From Ramlibacter sp. (GTDB lineage Bacteria > Pseudomonadota > Gammaproteobacteria > Burkholderiales > Burkholderiaceae_C): a stretch of 64,000 nucleotides of DNA. Shown in pieces: positions 1 to 9,091 of this stretch. The position numbers and the translations under genes were made by a program. Location of the stretch: NCBI GenBank assembly GCA_016713005.1, contig JADJPY010000016.1, forward strand, positions 62,001 through 126,000, in the 5' to 3' direction. Numbering within the stretch: position 1 is the stretch's first letter; the number at the start of each line of letters is the position of its first letter. The notes beneath the pieces were generated by a model. It worked only from the letters and a program-made list of their open reading frames with translations. It was not told the DNA's origin and did not search any database.

Positions 1-1825
1 ATTGCCGCCCACGCCGCCCACGCCGCCCACAGACTCCACGATGCCATTGATCACCAGGTGCTTGGCTTGCAGCAGGATGTTGCCCCCATTGCCACCAGTG
101 CCGCCCGCACCACCATCCGCACCGCCCTCGCCCGCGTCACCCGGCGAAGGATTCAGCGCGTCAAACCCAGGGTTGCCTGCAAATCCGTTGCTGCCGTTGC
201 CGCCCATCCCTCCGTACGACCCAATGGTGGCGGTGGCCGGCAGCGTCAGCGTGCCTGTGTTGGCGGTGAGTTCGACATAGCCACCGGAGCCGCCAGTCCC
301 GCCAGAGAGCACATCAAGCCAACCCTGGGCAACCGCATTGCCGCCCTTGCCGCCACGCGAATAGATCTGCACATTGCCGCCGATGACAATGTCGGTGTCG
401 GCGTAGAGATCGATATCGCCTCCGTTGCTGCCGGTCCTCCCGGAGCCACTGAGGCCAGTACCGCCCTTGCCCCCGGTGGAGCCAATCAACATTCCACTGG
501 CAATGTTGATGCTGCCTCCGTTGGACCTCACACTGATCGCACCGCCAGTCTCGTTGCTTGGCCGGATCCCTTCGCCGTCATCGTCTTGCCCAATTGATTG
601 CAGGTTACCGTTGATGTGCGAGTGCCCAGTGCCTCCGGACTGGCCCGCTTCAATGGTGATGTCACCACCATAGTTGGCGAAGATGTTGCCGCCCACCGTG
701 ACGTTGGTCTTTGCGTACAGGAACACAGAGCCGCCATCTGAGGTGATGTTGGCCGTGGTGACGCTGCCGTTCTGCGAATTAGCGTACACGTCGCCCCACG
801 ATGTGGTGCTGCCCATCACGATGTTGCCACCGGATGCGCCGGCCATCAGGGTGACGGAGCCTGCATCGGAAATGGAGCCGGAGACGAGGCCACCGCTTGC
901 AGCGCTCATCGATACCTCGGCGCCGTTGGCCAACAGGCTGCCATTCAGGTTGATGCCGTCGGTCGCCGTGATGTCCACGTTGTACCCGTACGATGTGAAC
1001 ATCGCGCCCGCCGCCGAAGAGACGCTCCCGCCGGAGATGTCGAGATCGCCATGCGCGGTGATGGACACCCCGCTGCCAAAGTGGATAGGGCCGTAGCCGG
1101 ACTGGCCGGTGATGGAGACGTATCCCGCCTCGATGGACCCGCTGTTGAAGGTCAGTCCCTCGGCGGCGTCGATGCTCACGCTGCCTCGAGAGCCTTCATA
1201 CCCTGTGCCTCCGTCGCTCCCGTCAAAACCAGCCGATGCGCTGCCCAGAGTCGATCCGTTCGGATTGCCAGCCGCCCCGCCGAAACCTTTTGAGCCTGCG
1301 GTGCCCGCTGCGCCGCCAGCAGAGCGAATGGTGGCACCGTTGACCGTGAAGACCGGAGACGCATTGATCGTCTCCACTTCAACCAGGCCGCCGTTTCCGC
1401 CATTGCCTGCGGCACCGCCATTGCCGCCGAAACCGCCACCGCTCTCCGGGAAATTGATGGAAACCATGTCGGTGGCGCCATCTCCGCCCATGCCGCCGTT
1501 GGCGCCGTTGCCGCCACTTCCGCCAGCACCCCCTACGGATTCAATCGAACCCTGCAACGTCAGGTTGTTGGCCCGGACGACGACCCATCCGCCATTGCCA
1601 CCTTGCCCGCCCGATCCGCTATCGCCACCGTCCTGGCCCCATCCGCTGGGCTGCGATGGCAGCATGGCATCCAGACCGTCAGGGCCCATGACGCCGGAGC
1701 TGCCGTTACCCCCAGCGCCGCCGTATGAACCAATCGTTGCAGAAGACGGCAAGGTCAGGGCGCCTTGCGCCTGCACGGTCACGGTGCCACCGTCACCACC
1801 CCATCCACCGTGCTGGAACCAGGTT
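1..1825 (-). pseudogene. FHA-like adhesin, distal part in a third frame (continues beyond window)
   Basis: I translated the minus strand in the frame whose codons have lowest coordinate 1 mod 3, and it is open from about 1825 down to base 1. It encodes Gly/Asn/Ser-rich repetitive beta-helix sequence full of GG-N-GG runs, such as ATIGSYGGAGGNG near 1700. This directly continues the adhesin frame that stops at 1793, but no start codon context suggests an independent gene. Removing one base near 1810-1825 (GTTCC to GTTC on the minus strand) would join the two frames. Either the gene is genuinely broken or the base is an assembly error. The C-terminus lies outside the window. Confidence 0.7.
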
Positions 1826-2175
1826 GCGGGTGATCGCCGTGGAGTCGCCGCCAGCGCCACCCTTGGAAAAGATTTGCGCGTTGGTTCCAATCACCATGTC
1901 GGTACCGGCCGCCAGGTAAATCGTGCCCCCGTTGCCGCCGCTGGATGCCTGCGAATCACCCGTGCCGGTGAAGCCTGCGCCGCCGATGGACGCAATCGTC
2001 GCTCCGACCGCAATGCTGATGCTGCCGCCGAAGCTGCGGATATCGATCGCGCCACCGTTGGCGCCATTAGAGAGACTGCCAGTCCCAACTGCACCAATGC
2101 TCCGCACGTGACCGTACAGGTTCACATGGCCGCTGCCGCCACTGTTGCCACCGTAGACGGTGATGTTGTCGCCAA
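1..2175 (-). repeat. Internal ~1.5 kb duplication in the adhesin
   Basis: The segment around 2175-1690 (GGNSGGSGHVNLYGHVRSIG, then AGTDMVIGTNAQIFSKGG, then ALTLPSSATIGSYGGAGG) recurs around 670-180 (AGQSGGTGHSHINGNLQSIG, ADTDIVIGGNVQIYSRGG, TLTLPATATIGSYGGMGG). Matching codons are about 1,504 bases apart, roughly 500 residues, and the copies are clearly diverged. The second copy runs towards the window edge. Confidence 0.7.
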
Positions 2176-5092
2176 CAGTCTCGATATCGGCGCTGACCGT
2201 GATGTTGTTGTACGCATCCAGGAACACCTGCGTGCCGTACTTGCCCATGGCAATGCCGGCGGTGGTGATGCTGCCGTTGGTGGACTGCACCAGCACGTCG
2301 CCGCCAGCATTGACACCGGCATTGAGCGTGACGCCGGTTTTGCCCAGGACATTGACGCTCATGTTCTCGCCACTGGTGATCCCGTTGGTCGAGACGGCGT
2401 CATCGGACGAACTGATGTACACCGTACCGGCGGCGTTGATGGTCTGCGCCGCCACGTTGTACTTGCCGGTCAGCCGCACCTCGTTGTCGCTGGAGGTGAT
2501 GTTCTTGGCAATGACCTGGCCGTTGGCCGTTTGCAGCGTGACAGGGCCGTAGGCGTTGATGGCGCCCGCCAGGCCCACACCGGTGTTGCCGGAGACGCTG
2601 ACGCCGTTGGCGCCGCTGGAGGTGATGGCGCCCAGGTCAGCCAGGCTGAAGGTCGACACGACCGTGACGTCCCCGGGGGTATTGATTGCCCCGGTGTAGA
2701 TGGCTCCACCGACAGAATTGGTGAGCAGGTCAATGTCGCCCCCGGTGTCGGTGAGCGCCTGGGTAACGAGGTTGCCCGAATAGGATTCCAGCGAGATGCC
2801 GTTGGTCGCAGTCACGCCACCCGACAACGTCACTTGCTGGCCCCGCAAGTCCACCAGCCCCTCCGCGGCAACGGCCAACGTACTGGTCAGCTTGAGCGCG
2901 CCAGCCGTGTTCATGGTGATGGGGCCCTTGACGTTGATGCCCCCATACCCGGTGATGCTGCCGCCGGCCTCATACGCCTGCACGTTCAGGTTGTTGATGT
3001 GCTGCGTCGCGCTGTCGTTGCCGGCAATGGTCGGCAACTTGATGGTGCCGCCGGACGTGCCGCCACCGCCGTTGCCATTGGCCTTGATGATCAGGCCGTG
3101 TGTCGAACTGGCCAGCATCGAGATGACGCCCGCGTTCTGGAAATCGATCAGGCCACCGTGCAGACCCAAGCCGGCGTTGGAATCCACGGTGCGATCGGCG
3201 CCGGAAGCGTTTTGCCACTGCACGGAGCCGCTGGTCACACTGATGGTGCCGGCGTTGGCCAGGGTACCGTCACCAGTCACTTTGACATCGCCTTCCAGCA
3301 GGACTTGCCCGCTGTAGCCGACACCTGTCGAATTGACCGTAAGGCGGTTCAGGTAGTCACCGTCTCCCCCGTTGCCCACAACGCCAAGATTGATGTTGGC
3401 CGCGTTGGCGTTGCTGGACGAACTGTCCACGGTCAGCTTGCGCCCCGAACCATTGGCGCTTACGGTTCCGGAGTTGAAATAGATCGTTCCGCCAGTGCCG
3501 ACGCCATCAGAGTTGCTTTTGACCTGCACCAGCGGCGCGTCCACGCGCACTTTGGGCGCCACCAGCCAGATGTTTCCGCCGTTGGTCTCGATATCGTGGG
3601 TCAGCGTCAACATGCCGCCGCCGGAGTTGATGCTCAGCGTCAGGTCACTGCCGCCGGCGCTGGTCTTGCTGAGGTAGCTGACACCGCCCAGGTTGAAATT
3701 GCCCGAGTTGATGAACAACAGCGAACCGCTGTCCGAGCGGCCGGCGAAGGTGCCGACCGTGTTGCCGACGTTGTTCAGGGTAACGCCACCATTGCCGTGT
3801 GCGCCCAGATACCCGACCGTGATGGCCGCCGTCTGGCTGATGGTTCCCTGCGTGGCCAACACGACGGTCTGGCCAGCGCGATTGAGCGCCTCGGTCACCG
3901 TGAGGTTACCGGTCACGCCGACGCTTCCGATGTTAATTTGCGGAGAACTGATGCGCGCCAGCTCTGCGGCCGTGATACCAAGGATCGTGCCGGGCGAATC
4001 ATCATTCCCGCCAATCTGGATCGCTCGCGGGGCGCTCAGGGGGGCGATGGTGAGTACCGACGATGTATTGATCAGCCCTGTGGAGGTGTCCAGATTCAGC
4101 CGGTTCACCGACATCGTGGCGGCGCTGGCAGTCAGCGTAGTGTCGTAGCCCACGCCAAAGCGATCTCCCGCCGTGATTTGTACGACACCGGTACCCGCGT
4201 TCACGTTGCCGCGGCTCGATCCAGACAACATCAGGACGTTTTGCCCGGTCAGGCTGATGTCACCATTCGAGGAAACCAGGGGGTGGTACAGCTCGAGATC
4301 GGTCGCTGCGGTCGCATAGATGGCGCCGCCATTGGAAGACACGGTGTTGTTCACACGCGTGAAACCGGAATACGACCGCAGCGTGATGTTGCCGCCAGCG
4401 GTTTCCAGGTACCCCGTGGTGATGTTTGCCGTCTGCGGCGAGCTTCCGTAACCTGCGTCCAGCGTGATCGAGCCGGACCCGGAAGCCACAATCCCGAACG
4501 CCGAACCGACCAGCCCCGTCGTCAGATCAATGCCTCCTGTCCCCGAGGGATCCCCGGACGCATTGCGAGTGCGCAGCGTGATGCTGCGGTTGGTGCCGAG
4601 GTTGATGGTGTTGTCCAGCAGCGAGATTGTGTTGACCCGGATGTACCTGCTGGCCTCGAGAATGATGTCCGCCGATGCGCTGGCGGTCTCGATGGCCGCT
4701 ACTGAAATGGTGAAGGTCGTGCCACTGTCATCGGCATTCACGACGCCGTCGCTGACTTGCCCGTCCTGGGCGCCCGACTCCAGCAGGGCACCTATGACGA
4801 TTTCCTCCGGGTCCAGCAGCAGCGTCCCGGTGCGCCCCCGCGGCGCTGCCAGGTTGACGCGGCCACGGAAGTACAGGTGCTTCTTGCCCGAGGTCTCGGC
4901 AAACCCGCCGTCGCCGCCCAGGGCGCCGCCCTGCGCGCTCAGCGTGCCGGAGAAGTGGGTGTCGTTGTCGGCCCAGACGATGATCTTGCCGCCGTTGCCC
5001 ACGGCGCGGCCGTCGGCGGTGAGGGTGACGCCGGGGGGCCACCTCGGTGTTGAGTGCGTTGGGCACATCCGCGTTCTTGCCCTGGAAATCAC
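1793..5092 (-). CDS. FHA-like adhesin, central part (frame 2 of a frameshifted gene)
   Basis: This frame encodes about 1,080 residues of repetitive beta-helix sequence of the filamentous haemagglutinin/HMW type. Short motifs of the form G-x-I-x-L-x-A and GG-x-GG recur throughout. Adhesin sequence in this frame begins at the G6 run (5033-5038), with VTLTADGRAVGNGGKIIVWA just after it, so the ATG at 5090-5092 is probably not a natural start. The frame ends at TGA 1793-1795 while homology-like sequence carries on in the next frame. No C-terminal anchor is visible, as expected for the TpsA partner of a two-partner system. The TpsB pore is not in this window. Confidence 0.75.
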   Translation of the reverse strand: MISRARTRMCPTHSTPRWPPGVTLTADGRAVGNGGKIIVWADNDTHFSGTLSAQGGALGGDGGFAETSGKKHLYFRGRVNLAAPRGRTGTLLLDPEEIVIGALLESGAQDGQVSDGVVNADDSGTTFTISVAAIETASASADIILEASRYIRVNTISLLDNTINLGTNRSITLRTRNASGDPSGTGGIDLTTGLVGSAFGIVASGSGSITLDAGYGSSPQTANITTGYLETAGGNITLRSYSGFTRVNNTVSSNGGAIYATAATDLELYHPLVSSNGDISLTGQNVLMLSGSSRGNVNAGTGVVQITAGDRFGVGYDTTLTASAATMSVNRLNLDTSTGLINTSSVLTIAPLSAPRAIQIGGNDDSPGTILGITAAELARISSPQINIGSVGVTGNLTVTEALNRAGQTVVLATQGTISQTAAITVGYLGAHGNGGVTLNNVGNTVGTFAGRSDSGSLLFINSGNFNLGGVSYLSKTSAGGSDLTLSINSGGGMLTLTHDIETNGGNIWLVAPKVRVDAPLVQVKSNSDGVGTGGTIYFNSGTVSANGSGRKLTVDSSSSNANAANINLGVVGNGGDGDYLNRLTVNSTGVGYSGQVLLEGDVKVTGDGTLANAGTISVTSGSVQWQNASGADRTVDSNAGLGLHGGLIDFQNAGVISMLASSTHGLIIKANGNGGGGTSGGTIKLPTIAGNDSATQHINNLNVQAYEAGGSITGYGGINVKGPITMNTAGALKLTSTLAVAAEGLVDLRGQQVTLSGGVTATNGISLESYSGNLVTQALTDTGGDIDLLTNSVGGAIYTGAINTPGDVTVVSTFSLADLGAITSSGANGVSVSGNTGVGLAGAINAYGPVTLQTANGQVIAKNITSSDNEVRLTGKYNVAAQTINAAGTVYISSSDDAVSTNGITSGENMSVNVLGKTGVTLNAGVNAGGDVLVQSTNGSITTAGIAMGKYGTQVFLDAYNNITVSADIETVGDNITVYGGNSGGSGHVNLYGHVRSIGAVGTGSLSNGANGGAIDIRSFGGSISIAVGATIASIGGAGFTGTGDSQASSGGNGGTIYLAAGTDMVIGTNAQIFSKGGAGGDSTAITRNLVPARWMGW

Positions 5093-6461
5093 CGCCGATC
5101 AGGATGGTGCCGCCGCCCGCGTCGCCCGAGGCATCGACCGCCGCGCCCGTGTCCAGCACCACATGCTGGCCCAGCACCTCGACCTTGCCGCCGCGCGCCG
5201 TGGCTGGCGTGAGGCTCACGCCTTCAATGCGGGTGGCCGATTGCGGTGACAGCGCCTGGAGCACGCCCGCGACGCGCGCTTCCTGTGCGCCAAAGACGCG
5301 CACCGAGCCGGCGGGCGAACCGTTGGCGCTTATGAAGGCGCCCGGCTCGATGCTGACCTTGCCTTGATCTGCTACGATATTGATAGCACCACCTGCAGCT
5401 CCGGCGGGGGCTACAGCCTGATTTGACTGTGAATCTGCAGAAAGGCGCGCTCCCGCGCCAATGCTGATGTTGCCGCTGGCGGATTGCACATCGATCTGTC
5501 CGCCCGCCTTGCCCGGCGCGCCCTCGGCCAGCACCTTGGCCCCGGCAGAGACTTCCACGTCCTTCACGGCGCGCAACACGACGCGCCCGCCTTCCAGCGT
5601 GGCGGTCTGCGCGTTGATGATGCCGCTGTGGCGCAGCGTACCGGCAAAGATGCCCACGGCACTGCCTTCGATGCGGCCCAGGTTGACGGCCTTGTTGTCC
5701 GAAGACTGGATCTCGAAACGGATGCCCTCCAGGCCGCGGCCGGTGACTTCGACTTTCTGGCCCGCGCCGATGACAACGTTGCCGTTCTCGGCCTTGAGCG
5801 TGCCCTCGGCGCCGACCGTGACATTGGGCGCGAACAGCATCACGTCGCCGTTGGTGGAGCGGATGACGCCATCAACCTGCACGCCGCCCGACAGCGAATT
5901 GCCCTGGAAGCGCAGCTTGCCCGCGGCGAAATCGGCGTCGGTGATGTTCAGCGTGGACGCGGTGAAGCCGGCGGTATCGACCGCGGCGCCCTTGCCCACG
6001 GTGATGCCGAACGGGTTGATCAGGATGACCTTGCCGTTGGAGCCCAGGTTGCCCAGGATCTCGGACGGGTTGTTGTTGACAACCCGGTTGAGCACCGTGC
6101 TGGAGGAGTTGACCTGCTGGAAGTAGGTGGATTCGCCCTTGTTGATCGAGAAGCTCTGCCAGTTGATGGCGGTGCCGGGCTTGTTGGTGACGGTGAGCTG
6201 GTTGCCCTGGGTCTGGAATGTGGCCTGACCCTGCACCACCTGCGCGCCCTGCGGATTGGCCCAGGCGAGTGACGCGGGCAAAAGCAGGTTGACGGCCCCG
6301 CCAGTGAAGGCGGTGTACAGCGCCATCGAAAGAACGCGAGGCGGCACTTTCTGGTGGCGGATGGGTGCGCGAACGGCCTTGCGAGGGCCTCGCAATTTGA
6401 CGGCAGACGCCGGCGTGCCGCCGGGGTTGGACTTGAGGGGTTGCCGAGCCTTTTTCTGCAT
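4728..6461 (-). CDS. FHA-like adhesin, N-terminal part with TPS secretion domain
   Basis: This is the N-terminal section of a large secreted exoprotein of the two-partner secretion class. The start ATG at 6461 follows a good ribosome site (AGGAAG). A long Arg/Lys-rich extended signal region (residues 1-45) is followed by a hydrophobic segment ending near LPASLAWANP (about 60-70). The haemagglutination-activity/TPS domain (about 70-210) contains the conserved NPFGITVGKGA and a NWQSFSI segment. Adhesin-like sequence stops near residue 475, at a run of six C on the coding strand. After that the frame yields only Arg/His-rich nonsense to 4728, so the true reading passes into the next frame at 5033-5038. 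Confidence 0.82.
   Translation of the reverse strand: MQKKARQPLKSNPGGTPASAVKLRGPRKAVRAPIRHQKVPPRVLSMALYTAFTGGAVNLLLPASLAWANPQGAQVVQGQATFQTQGNQLTVTNKPGTAINWQSFSINKGESTYFQQVNSSSTVLNRVVNNNPSEILGNLGSNGKVILINPFGITVGKGAAVDTAGFTASTLNITDADFAAGKLRFQGNSLSGGVQVDGVIRSTNGDVMLFAPNVTVGAEGTLKAENGNVVIGAGQKVEVTGRGLEGIRFEIQSSDNKAVNLGRIEGSAVGIFAGTLRHSGIINAQTATLEGGRVVLRAVKDVEVSAGAKVLAEGAPGKAGGQIDVQSASGNISIGAGARLSADSQSNQAVAPAGAAGGAINIVADQGKVSIEPGAFISANGSPAGSVRVFGAQEARVAGVLQALSPQSATRIEGVSLTPATARGGKVEVLGQHVVLDTGAAVDASGDAGGGTILIGGDFQGKNADVPNALNTEVAPRRHPHRRRPRRGQRRQDHRLGRQRHPLLRHAERAGRRPGRRRRVCRDLGQEAPVLPWPRQPGSAAGAHRDAAAGPGGNRHRCPAGVGRPGRASQRRRRECR
5033..5038. other. Homopolymer G6 tract at the first adhesin frameshift
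   Basis: Six G on the plus strand (six C on the coding strand). With five, the coding frame reads NTEVAPGVTLTADGRAV and joins the upstream 4728-6461 frame to the 1793-5092 frame. This could be a slip-strand phase-variation tract, a fixed mutation or a homopolymer sequencing error. Confidence 0.7.
5370..5427 (+). repeat. Dispersed repeat copy A (inside the adhesin)
   Basis: GCTACGATATTGATAGC is followed after a short spacer by GGCGGGGGCTACAGCCTGAT, the two conserved halves of the family seen ten times here. It is read through in frame as part of about residues 346-364 of the adhesin. Its reverse complement shares a long identical stretch with copy I at 54261. Confidence 0.75.
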
Positions 6462-6675
6462 GATCTTCCTCCGGGTCCGGGCACCCGCGGCCTGCCACTC
6501 AAGCCGCTATGCGCAACGCGCAATTCACACCCGCTTACACCCTTCGGAAATATAGCCCAAGCCCCTCTGTACGAGCGTGAAATACCAGACAAATCAAAGC
6601 TATAGCTTGCAGTGTTAAGGTGTATTGTTGTGTATCTGCCAACTACTTCACATCTAACCCTCCGGACCCCTGTGC

Positions 6676-7431
6676 ATGCGTGAAAAAGGTCCGCCTTTGC
6701 CGTGGCTTGCGCCGGGCGATCCGTTTCCCGATGCGGCATCGGCCTGGGGTGCCAGTGAGCCGGCCCCCGGCTTGCTGGCCGCCGGTGGCGATCTGGAGCC
6801 AAACACCCTTAAAAGCGCGTATTGCGCCGGCATCTTCCCCTGGTACGGACCTGGCCAGCCCATCCTGTGGTGGAGCCCGGACCCGCGCATGGTGCTGCAG
6901 CCGGGTCAGTTCCGGCTGCACCGCTCGCTGCGTCGCACGCTGCAGCGCTTCCGCCAAGACGCCGGTTGCGAGATCCGCATCGACAGCGCGTTTGACACCG
7001 TGATCCGCGCTTGCGCCGCTGCCCCGCGCGAGGGGCAGTCTGGCACCTGGATCGTGCCGGACATGGTGCAGGCCTACGGCGCCCTGCACCGCGCGGGCCA
7101 CGCCCACAGCGTGGAAACCTGGGTGGGCGGCGAGCTGGTGGGTGGCCTGTACTGCGTGGCGCTGGGCGGCGCCGTGTTTGGCGAATCGATGTTCAGCCGC
7201 GCCAGTGATGCGTCAAAAATCGCTCTGGCGGCACTCGTGGCGCTGTGCCGCGCCCAGGGCGTGACCCACATCGACTGCCAGCAGAACACGCAGCACCTGG
7301 CCTCGCTGGGTGCCGCCGAGATGCCGCGGGCCGAATTTGTGCAAAAGGTGCGCGAAGCCATCACGAAGCCGGAACTTCGATGGCATTTCGAGCCCGTATA
7401 CTGGGCCGACCTGCTGGACCCCAAGACGTGA
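6676..7431 (+). CDS. aat: Leucyl/phenylalanyl-tRNA--protein transferase
   Basis: Cytoplasmic enzyme that moves Leu or Phe from aminoacyl-tRNA onto N-terminal Lys or Arg of proteins, marking them for ClpS/ClpAP. The 251 residues carry the family hallmarks: LLAAGGDL (33-40), GIFPWY (52-57), WWSPDPR (65-71), then FGESMFS and CQQNTQHLASLGA near the C-terminus. Length is usual. The ATG at 6676 opens directly into the conserved region. The stop overlaps the GTG start of bpt by 4 bases, so the two N-degron transferases are translationally coupled. Confidence 0.95.
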   Translation: MREKGPPLPWLAPGDPFPDAASAWGASEPAPGLLAAGGDLEPNTLKSAYCAGIFPWYGPGQPILWWSPDPRMVLQPGQFRLHRSLRRTLQRFRQDAGCEIRIDSAFDTVIRACAAAPREGQSGTWIVPDMVQAYGALHRAGHAHSVETWVGGELVGGLYCVALGGAVFGESMFSRASDASKIALAALVALCRAQGVTHIDCQQNTQHLASLGAAEMPRAEFVQKVREAITKPELRWHFEPVYWADLLDPKT

Positions 7432-8177
7432 CGCACCTCAAGGACCTGCCCCTACAGACGCTGCAGTTCTATGCAACGGCGCCCTACCCGTGCAGCTACC
7501 TGCAGGGACGCCAGGCGCGCTCGCAGGTGGCCACGCCCAGCCACCTGATCCACAACGACGCCTACTCCGACCTGGTCACGCGCGGCTTTCGCCGCAGCGG
7601 CATGTTCACCTACCGGCCCTATTGCGACGGCTGCAACGCCTGTGTGCCGCTGCGCGTGCTGGCGCAGGCGTTCAAGCCCGGGCGCAGCCAGCGCCGTGCG
7701 CTCGCGCGCCACGGCAACCTGCAGGCGCGGGTGCTCAAGCTGTGCTTTCTGCCCGAGCACTACCACCTGTACCTGCGCTACCAGACGGGCCGGCATGCGG
7801 GCGGTGGCATGGACCACGACAGCATCGACCAGTACACGCAGTTCCTGCTGCAAAGCCGCGTCAATTCGCGCCTGGTGGAGTTCCGCGAGCCCTCGCCCGA
7901 CGGCGAGACCCCGGGCGCCCTGAAGATGGTGACCATCCTGGACGTGCTCAACGACGGGCTCTCTGCCGTGTACACCTTCTACGAGCCCGACGCCGCCGCC
8001 AGCTACGGCACGTACAGCGTGCTGTGGCAGATCGAGCAGGCGCAAAAGCTCGGCCTGCCCCACGTGTACCTGGGCTACTGGATCGGCGACAGCCCCAAGA
8101 TGAACTACAAGGCGCGCTTCATGCCCCACCAGGTGTTGCTGGGGGGCGAGTGGGTCGTCCCGCCGGCCGCCGACTGA
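7428..8177 (+). CDS. bpt: Aspartate/glutamate leucyltransferase
   Basis: Bpt (also called ate) transfers Leu from Leu-tRNA to N-terminal Asp or Glu, the second branch of the bacterial N-degron pathway. The GTG start overlaps the aat stop (GTGA) and gives 249 residues beginning MTHLKDLPLQTLQ, the usual start of the family. The N-terminal ATE domain has PCSYL (21-25) and the cysteine motif CDGCNAC (66-72). The C-terminal acyltransferase-like domain contains the conserved YLGYWIGDSPKMNYK region. Operon with aat. Confidence 0.95.
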   Translation: MTHLKDLPLQTLQFYATAPYPCSYLQGRQARSQVATPSHLIHNDAYSDLVTRGFRRSGMFTYRPYCDGCNACVPLRVLAQAFKPGRSQRRALARHGNLQARVLKLCFLPEHYHLYLRYQTGRHAGGGMDHDSIDQYTQFLLQSRVNSRLVEFREPSPDGETPGALKMVTILDVLNDGLSAVYTFYEPDAAASYGTYSVLWQIEQAQKLGLPHVYLGYWIGDSPKMNYKARFMPHQVLLGGEWVVPPAAD

Positions 8178-8232
8178 TTTCATCCTGTAAAATCTGGCGG
8201 ATTGTTCCACCGGCTTCTGCCCCGGTACCGCC

Positions 8233-9021
8233 ATGAAAAAAGACAGCCTCGGCGCCCCCCAGACGCCCACCATCCAGGTCATCGAGCGGATGTTCTCGCT
8301 CATCGATGTGCTGGCCTCGCGCGAAGAAGCGATCTCGCTCAAGGAGATCAGCGAGAAGACCGGACTGCACCCCTCCACCGCCCACCGCATCCTGAACGAC
8401 CTGACCATCGGTCGCTACGTGGACCGCCCCGAAGCCGGCAGCTACCGCCTGGGCATGCGGCTGCTGGAGCTGGGCAACCTGGTCAAGGGCCGCCTGGACG
8501 TGCGCGACGCCGCGCTGGGGCCGATGCGCGAGCTGCACCGTTTGACGCAGCAGCCGGTGAACCTGAGCGTGCGCCAGAACGACGAAATCGTCTACATCGA
8601 GCGCTCCTACAGCGAGCGCTCGGGCATGCAGGTGGTTCGCGCCATCGGCGGGCGGGCGCCGCTGCACCTGACGTCCACCGGCAAGCTCTTCCTGGCCGCG
8701 GACGACCCCCAGCGGGTGCGCGCCTACGCCACCCGCACGGGGCTGGCCGGCCACACCCGCAACAGCATCACCCAGTTGCCCGCGCTGGAGCGCGAGCTGG
8801 GCAAGGCGCGCCAGTACGGCGTGGCGCGCGACAACGAGGAGCTGGAACTGGGCGTGCGCTGCATGGCCGCCGGCATCTACGACGACCAGTCGCGCCTGGT
8901 GGCGGGGCTGTCGATCTCCGCGCCGGCCGACCGGCTGGACGAGAACTGGCTGCCCAAGCTGCAGGCCACTGCGGCGGAAATCTCGTCCGCGCTCGGTTTC
9001 AAGGGTGTTTTGGGGCGCTAG
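8233..9021 (+). CDS. IclR-family transcriptional regulator
   Basis: A 262-residue regulator with an N-terminal winged helix-turn-helix (about 12-75; recognition region SLKEISEKTGLHPSTAHRIL, 36-54) and a C-terminal IclR effector domain (about 90-255) with GGRAPLHLTSTGKLFLA. It follows bpt on the same strand after 55 bases, so it may be cotranscribed. No catabolic operon sits beside it, so the effector and targets cannot be named. Confidence 0.9.
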   Translation: MKKDSLGAPQTPTIQVIERMFSLIDVLASREEAISLKEISEKTGLHPSTAHRILNDLTIGRYVDRPEAGSYRLGMRLLELGNLVKGRLDVRDAALGPMRELHRLTQQPVNLSVRQNDEIVYIERSYSERSGMQVVRAIGGRAPLHLTSTGKLFLAADDPQRVRAYATRTGLAGHTRNSITQLPALERELGKARQYGVARDNEELELGVRCMAAGIYDDQSRLVAGLSISAPADRLDENWLPKLQATAAEISSALGFKGVLGR

Positions 9022-9042
9022 CCCCCGTGGATACTGGCTGAT

Positions 9043-9091
9043 CCGCTATCAAAATGATAGTGGATTGCTGCCAGAGCAGGCTTGCAGGCCT
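9043..9091 (+). repeat. Dispersed repeat copy B
   Basis: CCGCTATCAAAATGATAGTGG forms a small hairpin, followed by a degenerate second half ending TTGCAGGCC. It fills the gap between the convergent IclR and pbpG genes and reaches the pbpG stop codon (9091-9093). Confidence 0.6.

Noticed and set aside
1109..4705. Very long plus-strand open frame (1,198 codons) opposite the adhesin
   Set aside because: Proline-rich low-complexity and then Val/Asp/Gly/His-rich sequence that mirrors the antisense of the adhesin's GGxGG codons; no domain, no ribosome site.
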